DNA of 64,000 bases. Origin: Rebecca billardiae RCC1528 (Eukaryota; Haptophyta). The position numbers and the translations under genes are program-made. This document shows, in pieces, positions 18,650 to 29,155 of the stretch (position 1 is its first letter; each line of letters starts with the position of its first letter). The stretch lies in NCBI GenBank assembly GCA_965240325.2, contig OZ251227.1, forward strand, positions 3,224,001 to 3,288,000, written 5' to 3'. The notes beneath the pieces are model-generated. The model did no database searches and was not told the DNA's origin. It saw only the letters and a program-made list of their open reading frames with translations.

Positions 18650-20131
18650 TCAGCCGCCGCCCCAGGGCCAGACCAGGATCCACTCCCAGCCCTGCTCACC
18701 ATCATCGCCTGGTCGGGCTGCCGCTGCACCGCCTCCGCCGCCCGCCGCGCGTGTCGGTCTTCCCGCCACCGACGGCAGCAAGGGCATCCCATGCTTCTGC
18801 CATGAGAAGCCGCTGATGACGGATGCCAATTTCTTTGCGAACGGATCGCGCCCGCGCTTGCTCGCCCACGAGGGGCGGCGCTTCTGCACGCGGTGCGGCT
18901 GGGGCCTCCGCCTCGCCGCGCCGTCTGGGACGGAGGACGGCCCCGGCAGCGCGAGGGAGAAATTGCATCGCTCGAACGCGGGCGAGATGGCGGCGCGGCG
19001 CGCCTCGAGCCACCACAGCTCGGCGAGGAGCGGCGCGAGCTCCCCCGCGCTCTCCTCCTGCGCACGCAGCGCCGCGGTGATCGCGGCCGTCGCGCCCTTG
19101 TCCTTGGCCGCGCGCTGGTACCTCCCTGCGAACGGCTCCCGCCACGGCTTCAGATCGCCGTTCCAGTGGAGCAAGCCGCCCTGCGCCTTGGCAAAGGCCG
19201 TCACCTCGAGCGCCTTCTCGCCGCGCAGCGAGGAGACCGAGGGCGCGCCGAGGTACCCCACGTTCCACCGCCGGCCCAGCGGGTTGATCCGGTCGTCCAG
19301 CACGAGGTGCAGCTCCGGCTGGCTCGCCAGCTGCCACAGGCAGCTGCGGTTGTGCTCGAGCGTGAGCGCGTGCCATCTGTCGAGGTAGCCGCCGCCGCGC
19401 CAGCGCTCGAGGTCGAAGAGCGTCACGCCCGCGTTGATCGTGCGCACGCGCGGGTCGGTGAGCGTCATGCGCTCCGAGCCGCTCCCGCCCACCCACCACC
19501 GCGCGTACCGCGGGTGGTCGGCGCACAGGTGTTTTTTCAGCGGCTCGTCACATCTCACCGACCAGATCGGGCTGCCCGCGTCGGTGCGCTGCGCCTCCTC
19601 GAAGAGGAGCGAGATGTCCGCGCGCGCGATGACGTCGCAGTCGACCCAAAGGAAACGCGACGCGCCCGCCAAGTCGTCCGGCGTCAGGTAGAAGCGCACC
19701 CAGTTGTACGGGCTCCCGAGCTCGTTCGGCCGCAACGCGCTCGCGGTCACAATGTTCGGGTGCCACGCGGAAGGGTCGAAGACGCGGAGGTGCAGCGCCG
19801 CGCGCCGTTCCGGATTGGCCTCCCAGCTCTCCAGCGGCGCGTCCTCGGGCGTCCCCCGCATGCAGTTGAACAGCGCGCGCATCGGCGCCTCGTCCTCCTC
19901 GAGCGCGAGCACGTGCACATGCAGTTCAGTCCTGCTCGCGTTGTGATGGAAGACGAGCGAGTTGACGAGCGTGGCGAGCGCGCGGCTCTGGTGCAGGCTG
20001 CAACCGCACGCGACGTGGATGTGCGGCCGACGAGGGAGCGTGCGCTTCTGCGCGGGCAGCGTGTGCCCGGGCTCTTGCAGAGCGAGCAGCGTGACTAGCA
20101 CTGGCAGGGCGGCGGCGGCCTGTGCTGCCAT
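18650..20131 (-). CDS. GT8 family glycosyltransferase, copy 1
   Basis: The protein has 493 residues, starting at the MAAQ shared with the second copy. A hydrophobic N terminus (about 3-18) suggests a signal peptide or anchor. WVDCDVI (162-168) contains the DXD metal/nucleotide-sugar motif. INAGVTLFDLERWR (232-245) and HWNGDLKPW (322-330, the HxGxxKPW signature) complete the GT8 fingerprint. GT8 enzymes are retaining transferases using UDP-sugars; plant relatives are galacturonosyltransferase-like. The acceptor is unknown. The C-terminal 110 residues are low complexity and diverge between the copies. It lies in tandem with, and in the same direction as, the gene at 20801-22345. Confidence 0.85.
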   Translation of the reverse strand: MAAQAAAALPVLVTLLALQEPGHTLPAQKRTLPRRPHIHVACGCSLHQSRALATLVNSLVFHHNASRTELHVHVLALEEDEAPMRALFNCMRGTPEDAPLESWEANPERRAALHLRVFDPSAWHPNIVTASALRPNELGSPYNWVRFYLTPDDLAGASRFLWVDCDVIARADISLLFEEAQRTDAGSPIWSVRCDEPLKKHLCADHPRYARWWVGGSGSERMTLTDPRVRTINAGVTLFDLERWRGGGYLDRWHALTLEHNRSCLWQLASQPELHLVLDDRINPLGRRWNVGYLGAPSVSSLRGEKALEVTAFAKAQGGLLHWNGDLKPWREPFAGRYQRAAKDKGATAAITAALRAQEESAGELAPLLAELWWLEARRAAISPAFERCNFSLALPGPSSVPDGAARRRPQPHRVQKRRPSWASKRGRDPFAKKLASVISGFSWQKHGMPLLPSVAGRPTRAAGGGGGAAAARPGDDGEQGWEWILVWPWGGG

Positions 20132-20800
20132 GCCGTTCAGCGGGGGCCGCGCGTCGCGTTGCGGTTTGCTTTGAACGAACCTGCGCTGCCGCCGAAACTC
20201 CGAAACTCCGAAAGGCGAAAGAAAGCGCATGGCCGCCATGGCGGACACCCTTGCCAATGCCATGGCGGCGGTGGGCGGTCGTCTATCGTCGAGTCTACCG
20301 CCTCGGCGGTCTCGCACACTCTTGCTAGTCGCTTCTTGTCCTTCGTGAATCTTGTGGCGGCTGCTGCCGCTCGCGCTCGCCGGCTCAAGGTCCGCGATGT
20401 TCCCGGTCGACTACTCCCTTCCCCGGCCGGGCCGGCAGGGCGCCAGGGGCCAGGGCGGCAGGGCCCGCTCACGCTGACGCTGTACCGCGGCTACCGTCAA
20501 CCGTGGCCGGGCCCCGAACGTGACTGCAGGCTCGGGTCTGACTGGCGCCGTCAACTAATCACTCACAACTGTCAGTGTCAACTAGTGTCAAGTCTCATTA
20601 TATTTAAATAATAATAATACAGTGTCCGTGTCTGACAGACAGACAGTGATCGCGGAAGGCGATCAGTGGATCACTCACTCATAGAATCCGATCAGCTCCG
20701 GGAATCATACTCATATATATTTTCATAGTCGGATGAGTACAGAGTATTAGAGTATAGCTATCGAACTCTGACTCTGCGTCAGCACTCTGACTCTGAGCAG
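20132..20800. other. Spacer between the tandem GT8 genes
   Basis: The region is GC-rich until 20560, then AT-rich (TTATATTTAAATAATAATAA near 20597-20616), with GACAGACAGACAG nearby. It holds the promoter side of copy 1 and the 3' flank of copy 2. No gene seen. Confidence 0.4.
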
Positions 20801-22345
20801 TCAGTCGTTGCCGCCCCAGACCAGCTTCCACTCCCAGCCCCCAGCATCATCGCCTGCTCGGGCTGCTCCGCCTCCGCCGCCCGCCGCGCGTGTTCCCGCC
20901 ACCGACGGAAGCAAGGGCATCGTATGCTTCGCCCAGAAGAAGCTGCTGCCGGCGAAGGACTTTTTCGCCGCGGCCAACGGATGGTGCCCGCGCTTACTCG
21001 CCGACGAGGGGCGCTTCTGCGCGTGTGCGCCGCTGCGCTCCTTCGCCGACGGGCCCGAGCTCGAGCCCGAGCCGCCCGTCTTCGAGCCCTTCGACCCGCC
21101 GCCGCCCCTCGGCTGGGGCCTCCGCCTCGCCGCGCCGTCTGGGACGGAGGACGGCCCCGGCAGCGCGAGGGAGAAATTGCATCGCTCGAACGCGGGCGAG
21201 ATGGCGGCGCGGCGCGCCTCGAGCCACCACAGCTCGGCGAGGAGCGGCGCGAGCTCCCCCGCGCTCTCCTCCTGCGCGCGCAGCGCCGCGGCGATCGCGG
21301 CTGTCGCGCCCTTGTCCTTGGCCGCGCGCTGGTACCTGCCTGCGAACGGCTCCCGCCACGGCTTGAGGTTGCCGTTCCAGTGGAGCAGGCCGCCCTGCGC
21401 CTTGGCAAAGGCCGTCACCTCGAGCGCCTTCGAGCCGCGCAGCGAGGGGACCCTGGGCGCGCCGAGGAACCCCACGTTCCACCGCCGGCCCAGCGGGTTG
21501 ATCCGGTCGTCCAGCAACAGATGCAGCTCCGGCTGACCCGCCAGCTGCCACAGGCAGCTGCGGTTGTGCTCGAGCGTGAGCGCGTGCCATCTGTCGAGGT
21601 AGCCGCCGCCGCGCCAGCGCTCGAGGTCGAAGAGCGTCACGCCCGCGTTGATCGCGCGCACGCGCGGGTCGGTGAGTGCCATGCGCTCCGAACCGCTCCC
21701 GCCCGCCCACCAACGCGCGTACCGCGGGTGGTCGGCGCACAGGTGTTTGTACAGCGGCTCTTCAAATCTCACCGACCAGATCGGGCTGCCCGCGTCGGTG
21801 CGCTGCGCCTCCTCGAAGAGGAGCGAGATGTCCGCGCGCGCGATGATGTCGCAGTCGATCCACAGGAATCGCGTCGCGCCCGCCAAGTCGTCCGGCGTCA
21901 GGTAGAAGCGCACCCAGTTGTACGGACTCCCGAGCTCGTCCGGCCGCGACGCGCTCGCGGTCACAATGTTCGGGTGCCACGCGGAAGGGTCGAAGACGCG
22001 GAGGTGCAGCGCCGCGCGCCGTTCCGGATTGGCCTCCCAGCTCTCCAGCGGCGCGTTCTCGGGCGTCCCCCGCATGCAGTTGAACAGCGCGCGCATCGGC
22101 GCCTCGTCCTCCTCGAGCGCGAGCACGTGCACATGCAGTTCAGTCCTGCTCGCGTTGTGATGGAAGACGAGCGAGTTGACGAGCGTGGCGAGCGCGCGGC
22201 TCTGGTGCAGGCTGCACCCGCACGCGACGTGGATGTGCGGCCGACGAGGGAGCGTGCGCTTCTGCGCGGGCAGCGTGTGCCCGGGCTCTTGCAGAGCAAG
22301 CAGCGTGACTAGCACTGGCAGGGCGGCGGCGGCCTGTGCTGCCAT
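20801..22345 (-). CDS. GT8 family glycosyltransferase, copy 2
   Basis: The protein has 514 residues and is nearly identical to copy 1 from MAAQ through the catalytic domain. It has WIDCDII at the DXD motif, INAGVTLFDLERWR and HWNGNLKPW. Differences cluster in the C-terminal low-complexity tail, where this copy has an extra Gly/Ser/Lys-rich stretch. High identity across some 1.2 kb of coding DNA indicates a recent tandem duplication or gene conversion. The start lies 96 bp from the divergent sulfotransferase-like gene, suggesting a shared promoter. Confidence 0.85.
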   Translation of the reverse strand: MAAQAAAALPVLVTLLALQEPGHTLPAQKRTLPRRPHIHVACGCSLHQSRALATLVNSLVFHHNASRTELHVHVLALEEDEAPMRALFNCMRGTPENAPLESWEANPERRAALHLRVFDPSAWHPNIVTASASRPDELGSPYNWVRFYLTPDDLAGATRFLWIDCDIIARADISLLFEEAQRTDAGSPIWSVRFEEPLYKHLCADHPRYARWWAGGSGSERMALTDPRVRAINAGVTLFDLERWRGGGYLDRWHALTLEHNRSCLWQLAGQPELHLLLDDRINPLGRRWNVGFLGAPRVPSLRGSKALEVTAFAKAQGGLLHWNGNLKPWREPFAGRYQRAAKDKGATAAIAAALRAQEESAGELAPLLAELWWLEARRAAISPAFERCNFSLALPGPSSVPDGAARRRPQPRGGGGSKGSKTGGSGSSSGPSAKERSGAHAQKRPSSASKRGHHPLAAAKKSFAGSSFFWAKHTMPLLPSVAGTRAAGGGGGAARAGDDAGGWEWKLVWGGND

Positions 22346-22441
22346 GCTAATATTCGGCGAGAGCGAACGCGTTCGCACTTGCTGCGCTCCAAACCGCTTG
22401 CCGGAATGATTTATGGATTAGTGCGGAGCCACATTGTGGCG
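22346..22441. promoter_or_regulatory. Candidate bidirectional promoter, GT8 copy 2 / sulfotransferase
   Basis: Only 96 bp separate two divergent start codons. The segment contains TAATATTCGGCGAGAG and a CGCGTTCGC palindrome-like core. This is inferred from position only. Confidence 0.35.
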
Positions 22442-24103
22442 ATGGCGGCGTCGCCGCTCGGGCCTCGCTTATTGTGGCTGCTGCTGCCGCTCGCGCTCGG
22501 CGCGAGCGCCGCGGCTTTCCCGCTCCTCCCGCCATGCGCCGCCCGCGCCATCAACGCCGCGTACTCGCCGTTCACCTGCGGCGTTCTCGTCTTCCGTCAC
22601 ATCCCGAAAAACGGCGGCTCGACCCTTCGGGAATCGATCCGGCGCGCAGCCCAGACGTGCGAGTTCGACGCGCCGCACGTGTACGCGGGATGTATGAGGA
22701 TGCTGAAAGACGCCGAGCGGGCGCTCGCCCGTGCCCGAACCGACGCTACCGTCGCCGACCCCGCCGAGCGCGAGCGCGTGCGGCTGATGCGCGTCTTCAA
22801 CCTGACGGCCCATGGCGTACCCGCGCGCGCATGCGTCGGCGGATCTGGTTCGCGCGGGCTGTTCCCGCGGCTGGTGGTCGAGTCGCACGAGGAGTGGGCC
22901 AAGTGGAATACCTGGTCTCGCCGCGCGCTGCCCGCGCTGCGCCTCACCTGGCCGCCGCCGGCGTGCGCGGTGCGCGTCTTCACGATGGTACGCGACCCCA
23001 CCGCCGCTTTTCTCTCGCGATTTGTTTTCTACCCAAAATACCGCAAGAACTGGGACGTGGTGGACGCGCTGCGCAGCTGCGTCGAGGGGGGCGCGGACCG
23101 TCCGGCAGGGTATCAGCTCTGCCCGCTGCAGGCCGAGTACGCCTTCGGGACCTACCTGCGCGAGGCGCGTGCGCAGGCGGCGCAGGCAGCTGCCGCGGCC
23201 GCTGCGCCGCGCGCCGCTTTGAGCCCGGACCATACCCGGACTGACGGCGCGGGGGGCAGGCGGGAGTACGACGCCCGCGAGGAGGCCGCGCGTGTACGCC
23301 CTGCGGCGGTTGCCATCGGTGCCGCCGCCGCCCCCGCCACGGCCGCCCCGCCCGCACCGCCGCACGGCCGGCGCGCCTCGGCCACCCCAGTCTCCCGTGC
23401 GCTCGACGCGGCCTCTTCACAGTTAACTGCCTGGGAGGCGGCATCGCGCGATTGGCTGCGCACGGAGCAGGACAGCGGCCGTTTGCTCACGCTGGTGTTT
23501 GAGCGGTACGCCGAGTCGGTGCTGGTGCTGCAGCTCGAGACGGGGCTCCCCGTCGCCGCGCGGCCCATCCTCGCGCCGCCCGAGCGCGTGAGCAAGCACC
23601 CGCTCGCCAAAGGCAACACATCAGCCCAGCTGTCCGCCGCGTTGGCCGCCCAGCCGGTGCTGCGAGCAGCGTGGGGCAGGTACACTGCACTGGACACGTG
23701 GTGGCGAGCGGACGCGTCCGCGCGGCTCGACGCGCGGGTGGCCCGGCCGCTGCTCGCCCCGCTGGCCGACGGCCGCCCGCTGCCGCCGCCCGACTGCCCT
23801 GTGCCCGCAGACCTCACCGTCGGCTCGCTGGCGCGCGCGGCGGAGGCAGAGCCGGCGGCGGCGCGCTCGCTCGCATGGGCCGCGACCGACGGCGACAGGC
23901 GCGCCGCGCTCGAGAGGCGGCAGCCTGTCGAGGAGATCCGCCAGCCCGCGCTGCGGCTGCTCAACGAGCTCACGCTCGCGCGCTGCCCGCGCTTTGGGAC
24001 GAGGCGCAGCGAGCACCGAATGAGCAGCAGCGGCGCGGAACGGCTGCCGCGTTGTGAGGACGTGGGCGGTCGCACGGCAGCGCATCACAGCATGCAGTCG
24101 TAG
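22442..24103 (+). CDS. Secretory-pathway sulfotransferase-like protein
   Basis: The protein has 553 residues. A hydrophobic leader spans about residues 8-25. FRHIPKNGGSTLRES (51-65) is the 5'-phosphosulfate-binding loop seen in membrane sulfotransferases. RVFTMVRDPTAAFLSRF (178-194) is the 3'-phosphate motif (RDP plus a downstream Ser). The family transfers sulfate from PAPS to glycans. An Ala/Pro/Arg-rich insert occupies about 235-325. A more upstream in-frame ATG at 22406 would add 12 residues and weaken the leader, so I prefer 22442. Its GT8 neighbour makes a shared role in extracellular glycan synthesis plausible. Confidence 0.75.
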   Translation: MAASPLGPRLLWLLLPLALGASAAAFPLLPPCAARAINAAYSPFTCGVLVFRHIPKNGGSTLRESIRRAAQTCEFDAPHVYAGCMRMLKDAERALARARTDATVADPAERERVRLMRVFNLTAHGVPARACVGGSGSRGLFPRLVVESHEEWAKWNTWSRRALPALRLTWPPPACAVRVFTMVRDPTAAFLSRFVFYPKYRKNWDVVDALRSCVEGGADRPAGYQLCPLQAEYAFGTYLREARAQAAQAAAAAAAPRAALSPDHTRTDGAGGRREYDAREEAARVRPAAVAIGAAAAPATAAPPAPPHGRRASATPVSRALDAASSQLTAWEAASRDWLRTEQDSGRLLTLVFERYAESVLVLQLETGLPVAARPILAPPERVSKHPLAKGNTSAQLSAALAAQPVLRAAWGRYTALDTWWRADASARLDARVARPLLAPLADGRPLPPPDCPVPADLTVGSLARAAEAEPAAARSLAWAATDGDRRAALERRQPVEEIRQPALRLLNELTLARCPRFGTRRSEHRMSSSGAERLPRCEDVGGRTAAHHSMQS

Positions 24104-24644
24104 TCTGAGCTGACGATGATACGATGGCGGCTGGCACAGGCATCATCATCATCGGTCACTCCGACGAATAACTACTTGCATAGTAGTCTAGTCGTCTGTA
24201 ACGACGACTACTCGTATACGCCTGATGATGATGACGATAAGGTCATGCACAGCTAGTCGGGTCGTCCGGCTTCCAGTTGACGACTTAGGCTTATAGCACT
24301 AATAGCAGCAGGCGCCAGGCGGCGGGCCGGCGCCGGCGGGCGAGTGGTTATGTCCACAGTGGTACGCGTTATTCGCGGCACGCCAGCGGCAGCAGCCAAA
24401 CACTGGCTACAGCGGCAAGTGCGGCGCGCGCGGATGGCGGGGCAACGCCCGCCGGGCCCGCCCCTCAGCAGGCCTCAGCCTCGCTGCTGCGGGCAGAGCG
24501 TGTTGCGTGTGTATGCATACCTGCTCGCGCGCCATCAAAGATGAATAAAGAGTTTCCGGGAAAAAACCAGTCGCGTGCACATGCAGGAGGAGGAACGGGC
24601 GCTGCACGCGTGAGGAGTGACCTTTCTGTTGTCCTTCCCACCAC
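24104..24644. other. Intergenic, no gene seen
   Basis: Contains ATGATG trinucleotide runs near 24218-24235 and otherwise short frames. No RNA gene or repeat recognised. Confidence 0.4.
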
Positions 24645-25196
24645 TCACGCCCGCCCCGGCCAGTGCAGTGACGCGCCCCGCTTCGCAACGCGAGGGCCCG
24701 CCGCGCCGCACCAGTGCACCCCATTTGCTATGAGCTGGTCCTTGGGGTAGACTGTGTTGTTAATGAGCACGTCGTCGCAATTGGTGTATTCCGGCAGAAT
24801 GGTGCAGCTCCTCTTGCCATACATGGCGACATCGCGATAGGTGGTCTGCAAGACGAGGTGCGACGGCGCCGGGCAGGGCTCGTGGCTGAGGCGCTTGCAG
24901 GAGCGCGCGTGGGCGCACGCGCGGTCGGCGTGCACCTTGCCATCCGTCGACGGAAAAGTAAACCCGGCGCACGGGCCAGTGCAAATCTGCAGCATCATAT
25001 TGACCGTCATGCCATCATTACCGATCCCGAGGTTGTTCCCCGGCGGCATGCACCAGTATGGGTGCATGCTGAAGTTGCTGAAGCCGGGCACGGGCTCGCC
25101 GAGAGGTGATGAGCCGCCGAGCTGCTCGGTGTTGCCGTCGTCGTCATCGTCGTCGTCGTCCGCGTGGTGGCGGTGGCCGCGGTGGTGGTGCGGCAT
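24645..25196 (-). CDS. Small cysteine-containing protein, paralogue A
   Basis: Proposed exons on the minus strand are 25196-24936 and 24845-24645, joined by a 90-bp intron (GTGCAC...TTGCAG). The splice restores alignment to paralogue B at 29156-29599. Shared elements are a His-rich start, VPGFSNFSMHP, a C-x-PPG motif, LQICTG...CAGFTF, a YRD...K-x-(S/N)C-x-IL segment, and a final NGVHW. The pattern recalls PAN/apple-like extracellular domains, but I cannot assign a family. An Asp8 run (DDDDDDDD) follows the start. Without the intron the frame is still open, adding 30 residues. A secretion signal would need an upstream exon. Confidence 0.5.
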   Translation of the reverse strand: MPHHHRGHRHHADDDDDDDDGNTEQLGGSSPLGEPVPGFSNFSMHPYWCMPPGNNLGIGNDGMTVNMMLQICTGPCAGFTFPSTDGKVHADRACAHARSCKRLSHEPCPAPSHLVLQTTYRDVAMYGKRSCTILPEYTNCDDVLINNTVYPKDQLIANGVHWCGAAGPRVAKRGASLHWPGRA

Positions 25197-25366
25197 GGCC
25201 CAAAACAATCTGGTTGAGCACGACCAGCTCCCGCGTGAGGGGCACCGCTCCGCTCGCCGCGCGGAGGAGGGCGCTCGTGGCTCGACACGGGGCGGACGCG
25301 GCTCGCGCGGCCGGGCCCGATGTCCCAAACGAGGTCGACGCTCGCCGGCCTGGGCAGTCTGCACTC

Positions 25367-26094
25367 TCCCCCCCCCAAGAAGGGCTCAGCCCTCGATTTG
25401 CGCGCGGGACGCGCGCCGTCGAAGTCGCGCTTTCGCCGCTTCTGAAAAGCGCCGTGGTACCTTTCCGCGCGCTGCGCGCCAGTGGGCGCACAGTGGCGGC
25501 CGCGCGCCGCCGCGCGGGCCGCAGCCTCGCGGCCACTGGCGCCACCGCGAGGCCGCGCGCTCGGGCGGCGCGGGCTGCCAGCCGCGCGTAGGAGCCCGCC
25601 GCGCGCGCTCGGCCCGGCTCGCGGCCTGCTCGCCGCCCGTGCGCTCGGCACGCGGCCGGCGCGACCCGGGCGGCGCGGCGCGCGAGGTTCGCGCGCCCGC
25701 TCGGCGGGCGCGTGAGCGAGTCGAGCGCGTTCGGTCGGCCGCGCCTGGGCGAGCGTGTCCGCCACAGGCTGTAGCGAGCCGGGCTCCCTCGCCTCGACGC
25801 CCGAGGCGGTGCGCCGCGCGCGTTCTGTGCCGGTCTGCGGCGGCGCAGCGGCTGCGCTCGCGCACGGACGGCCGCTGGGCTTGGATGGGCGCTCTCGAGC
25901 GCGTTTGGCGGCGGATCCCGCGCGGAGGGCTGGGGCAGGCACGGCAGTCCGCTCTGTCCGCGCCCGGCCCGCCTCGTGACGGAGGCCTTGCCCATCGACC
26001 GCTCGCGCGCCTCGCCGCCGGCGCTCGACCGGAGTCGGGCGTGGGCCGCACGCGCCGCGCGCGCCGCGCGCCCGCCCGGTCGGCCCATGAAGGC
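25367..26094 (+). repeat. Left 728-bp arm of a near-perfect inverted repeat
   Basis: The reverse complement equals 28213-28940, with very few differences (I see one within the arm, an A/G at about 25491, and one near the inner end). The outer end is nine C residues followed by AAGAAGGGCTCAGCCC; the inner end is TCGGCCCATGAAGGC. The arm is extremely GC-rich with long Arg/Ala-rich frames in both strands, mirrored in the other arm. I find no gene in it. Confidence 0.9.
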
Positions 26095-28212
26095 GATGCG
26101 ATGTGCTCTTCACATTGCCTGGCTCCCGCGTGCGCTGGCTGGTCGCACGCCTTCCTGGACGTCGCCTTTGGCGCGCCTCGCTCCAGCATGCGCGCGTGTG
26201 TCGCTGTGCACGCCGTGGACACAGGTCAGAAGTGTTGCAATCGTGAGCGGAGCTTAGCCCGTGGGCTGCACGCAGCTCGCCCCGTGCCTGATTTAATCGC
26301 TGGGCGCGCGAGAGGCTGTGCCACACACATCCAGGTGTGCGCCAGTAGATAGCACGTGGCTGCGTCCAACACGTCTAGGCGGAAGGTCGGGTGAGTCTAA
26401 CAACTTGAGGCGGCGACCCGAGTACCTGACAACAACGACGGCCGAGCCCGTGGTGCACACGCCAGCTGAGACTCTCTGGCTGACAGGTCAGAGCCGCCAT
26501 CACCGATGCCGTGCCCGCTCCGGTGCGGCTAGGCACATCACCGAGCGAACATGCGCCATCACGGTGTGCCCGAGGCAGGTCCGAGGCAGCCCACCATGCT
26601 GGCCGACATCATCTCGGGCTCGGCACCGCAGGACAGCAGCCGCTGGCCGAGCAGAGGCACTCGCGTGGCCCATAGTGTGCTCGCAAGTTCGCTCGGCCCA
26701 TCAGGCGCTGCCTCCCGAGGGCGAGATCGCGGTGGGCCACCGACCGTGCGCGCCGGCCAACCTTGCCTCAATCGCCAAGCGCAAGCACCCCGCCATCTGC
26801 TGCCGCTGCAGAGGCGCGCTGAGGGCGCAAGCCAGCCTGTGTGACCGTCTGTCAGACAGAGGCATCATTGGTGACTGCTCGTGTAGCCGTGCCATCCAGA
26901 GTGCACTTAAGTGGGGCGAAATGCTGGTGGTCAGGCGGTAGAGGCTGTGCCCCGTGTCACACGCGGACGTCGCAGTGCGAAAGAGCACGCCGAGGCGGCG
27001 CTGCAGGTAGCGAGTGCGGTTGAGAATCATGCCCGATTGACACTGCTGCCTGTATTGTCAGCGTTGCTTGCAGGAAGGGCTGGCTGCAGGTGCCACCCAG
27101 CCCACCGGCCGGCCAACCGCTGTCGCCACCACTATCGCCGCTGGCATGCCCGCCACCATTACCGCCACCGTCTCCGCCGCTAAGCCCGCCGCGTAGAACG
27201 CGGCCGTCGCCGCCGCCACGCCCGCCACCGAGCTCGCAGCCGAGCCCGCAGCCATCACCGCCACCGTCGCCCCCTCCTCCCAATCCGCCGCCGAGCCCAC
27301 CGCAGATCCCACTACCACCATCGCTACCACCATCACCGCCTGCGTCGTCACCACCTAGTCCGCCGCCGTCATTACCGTCATCATCACCGCCCAGTCCGCC
27401 GCCGAGCCCAGAGCGTCGTCGCCGCCATCGTCTCTGCCACCATCGCCGCTGCCCAGCCAGTCTCAGGGTACACGCAGCCGTCATCGCGCGGTCGTCGTGC
27501 AGTATTCAAGTTCAACGACACTGCTACATCAGCGGGCCGGATGGCGATCCCAGGTGCGCATGGCAACGGATGTCAAGCAATGTCGTCCGCTCAGCAGGTG
27601 TACGTTCCCTACATCCATGCTGCTGCTCGGGCTCTGGCGAGTCTGGCAGACCTGTCGGCACTGCACACGCGCGGGCTCGCGCGTGCACACGCGCGGGCTC
27701 GCGCACACAGTAGCAGACTAAGTGCAGCACTGCTGAGTGAACAGCACGCGCACAGCCATGGGCACGGTATGCCTAGCACGGCCGTGAGACGGGCGGGCAC
27801 GGGTGCGCTGGGGCGGCCCAGGCTGCATCAACTGCCCCCGTCGCTCGCCAACACTCTAGCTGGGCCTGCTAGCTCAGCTTGTGTTCATGCGCTGCCGGCG
27901 CTCAGTCGGCTCGGCACAGTCACTGCAATGGGCAATAGCGCTTTGTGCCCTGCCGGCCCCGCCTGCTGGCGCTGCGCCAAGGTCAGCACAGTGGTGGGCC
28001 CATTGGGCGCGGACAGCAGCACGCGCCGCGCGTCTCATGTCTGTGACCGCTGCCAGTTCGGGCACTCAAAGGGCCGCAGCCAGTGGACGGTCCAGACCCC
28101 GCATGAGCGCTGAGCAAGGCGAGGAACGAGTGCGACCGGCTGAGCAGAGATGCCAGCTGAACAGTAGGCTGCTGCAACTGCATTGCCCTCGCGTGCCGCT
28201 GGATGCCGCGCT
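26095..28212. other. 2.1-kb spacer between the long inverted arms
   Basis: Frames such as 26318-26941 (+) have no recognised family. Bases 27090-27420 are a CCGCC/CCATC-type low-complexity tract. On the plus strand it reads as PPSPPP-rich protein, like algal hydroxyproline-rich walls; on the minus strand as Gly/Asp-rich. Bases 27664-27710 contain a ~22-bp tandem, ACACGCGCGGGCTCGCGCG-type. There is no transposase or RNA gene that I can see. Confidence 0.5.
27090..27420 (+). other. Pro/Ser-rich (PPSPPP) low-complexity tract
   Basis: The plus frame gives PSPPPRPPPSSQPSP-type sequence for about 110 residues, as in pherophorin-like linkers. No flanking cysteine domain or signal peptide accompanies it. 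It may be a pure nucleotide repeat rather than a gene. Confidence 0.3.
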
Positions 28213-28940
28213 GCCTTCGTGGGCCGACCGGGCGGGCGCGCGGCGCGCGCGGCGCGTGCGGCCCACGCCCGACTCCGGTCGAGCGCCGGCGGCGAGGCGC
28301 GCGAGCGGTCGATGGGCAAGGCCTCCGTCACGAGGCGGGCCGGGCGCGGACAGAGCGGACTGCCGTGCCTGCCCCAGCCCTCCGCGCGGGATCCGCCGCC
28401 AAACGCGCTCGAGAGCGCCCATCCAAGCCCAGCGGCCGTCCGTGCGCGAGCGCAGCCGCTGCGCCGCCGCAGACCGGCACAGAACGCGCGCGGCGCACCG
28501 CCTCGGGCGTCGAGGCGAGGGAGCCCGGCTCGCTACAGCCTGTGGCGGACACGCTCGCCCAGGCGCGGCCGACCGAACGCGCTCGACTCGCTCACGCGCC
28601 CGCCGAGCGGGCGCGCGAACCTCGCGCGCCGCGCCGCCCGGGTCGCGCCGGCCGCGTGCCGAGCGCACGGGCGGCGAGCAGGCCGCGAGCCGGGCCGAGC
28701 GCGCGCGGCGGGCTCCTACGCGCGGCTGGCAGCCCGCGCCGCCCGAGCGCGCGGCCTCGCGGTGGCGCCAGTGGCCGCGAGGCTGCGGCCCGCGCGGCGG
28801 CGCGCGGCCGCCACTGCGCGCCCACTGGCGCGCAGCGCGCGGAAAGGTACCACGGCGCTTTTCAGAAGCGGCGAAAGCGCGACTTCGACGGCGCGCGTCC
28901 CGCGCGCAAATCGAGGGCTGAGCCCTTCTTGGGGGGGGGA
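28213..28940 (-). repeat. Right 728-bp arm of a near-perfect inverted repeat
   Basis: Partner of 25367-26094 in opposite orientation; the outer end is AGCCCTTCTT followed by nine G residues. The arms have equal length, and homology stops abruptly at both ends. Confidence 0.9.
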
Positions 28941-29155
28941 ACTCTGCACCGCCAGACGCCAGTCCGCCAGCCGCTTTTTCCTGCGCTGCTTTTTCCGTCG
29001 ACAAGTCTCTCAGCTGTTCATCAGCATGGCGTCTGACTGAATGGCTGGACGGCTCGGTCCACGATGATCATGATGACAAGATGAGGCTGCTGAGCAGGCG
29101 CGGACATTGTATCATAGATCATCGCCCGAACGCGGGGCCGCGCCACCAGCTCTCA

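Noticed and set aside
27090-27420. Pherophorin-like gene from the PPSPPP tract
   Set aside because: There is no signal peptide or cysteine domain, and the reverse frame is equally open; kept only as a low-complexity tract.
25386-28921. Arg/Ala-rich frames of more than 270 codons in the inverted arms
   Set aside because: They are mirrored in every frame, have no domain or codon signal, and reflect extreme GC content.
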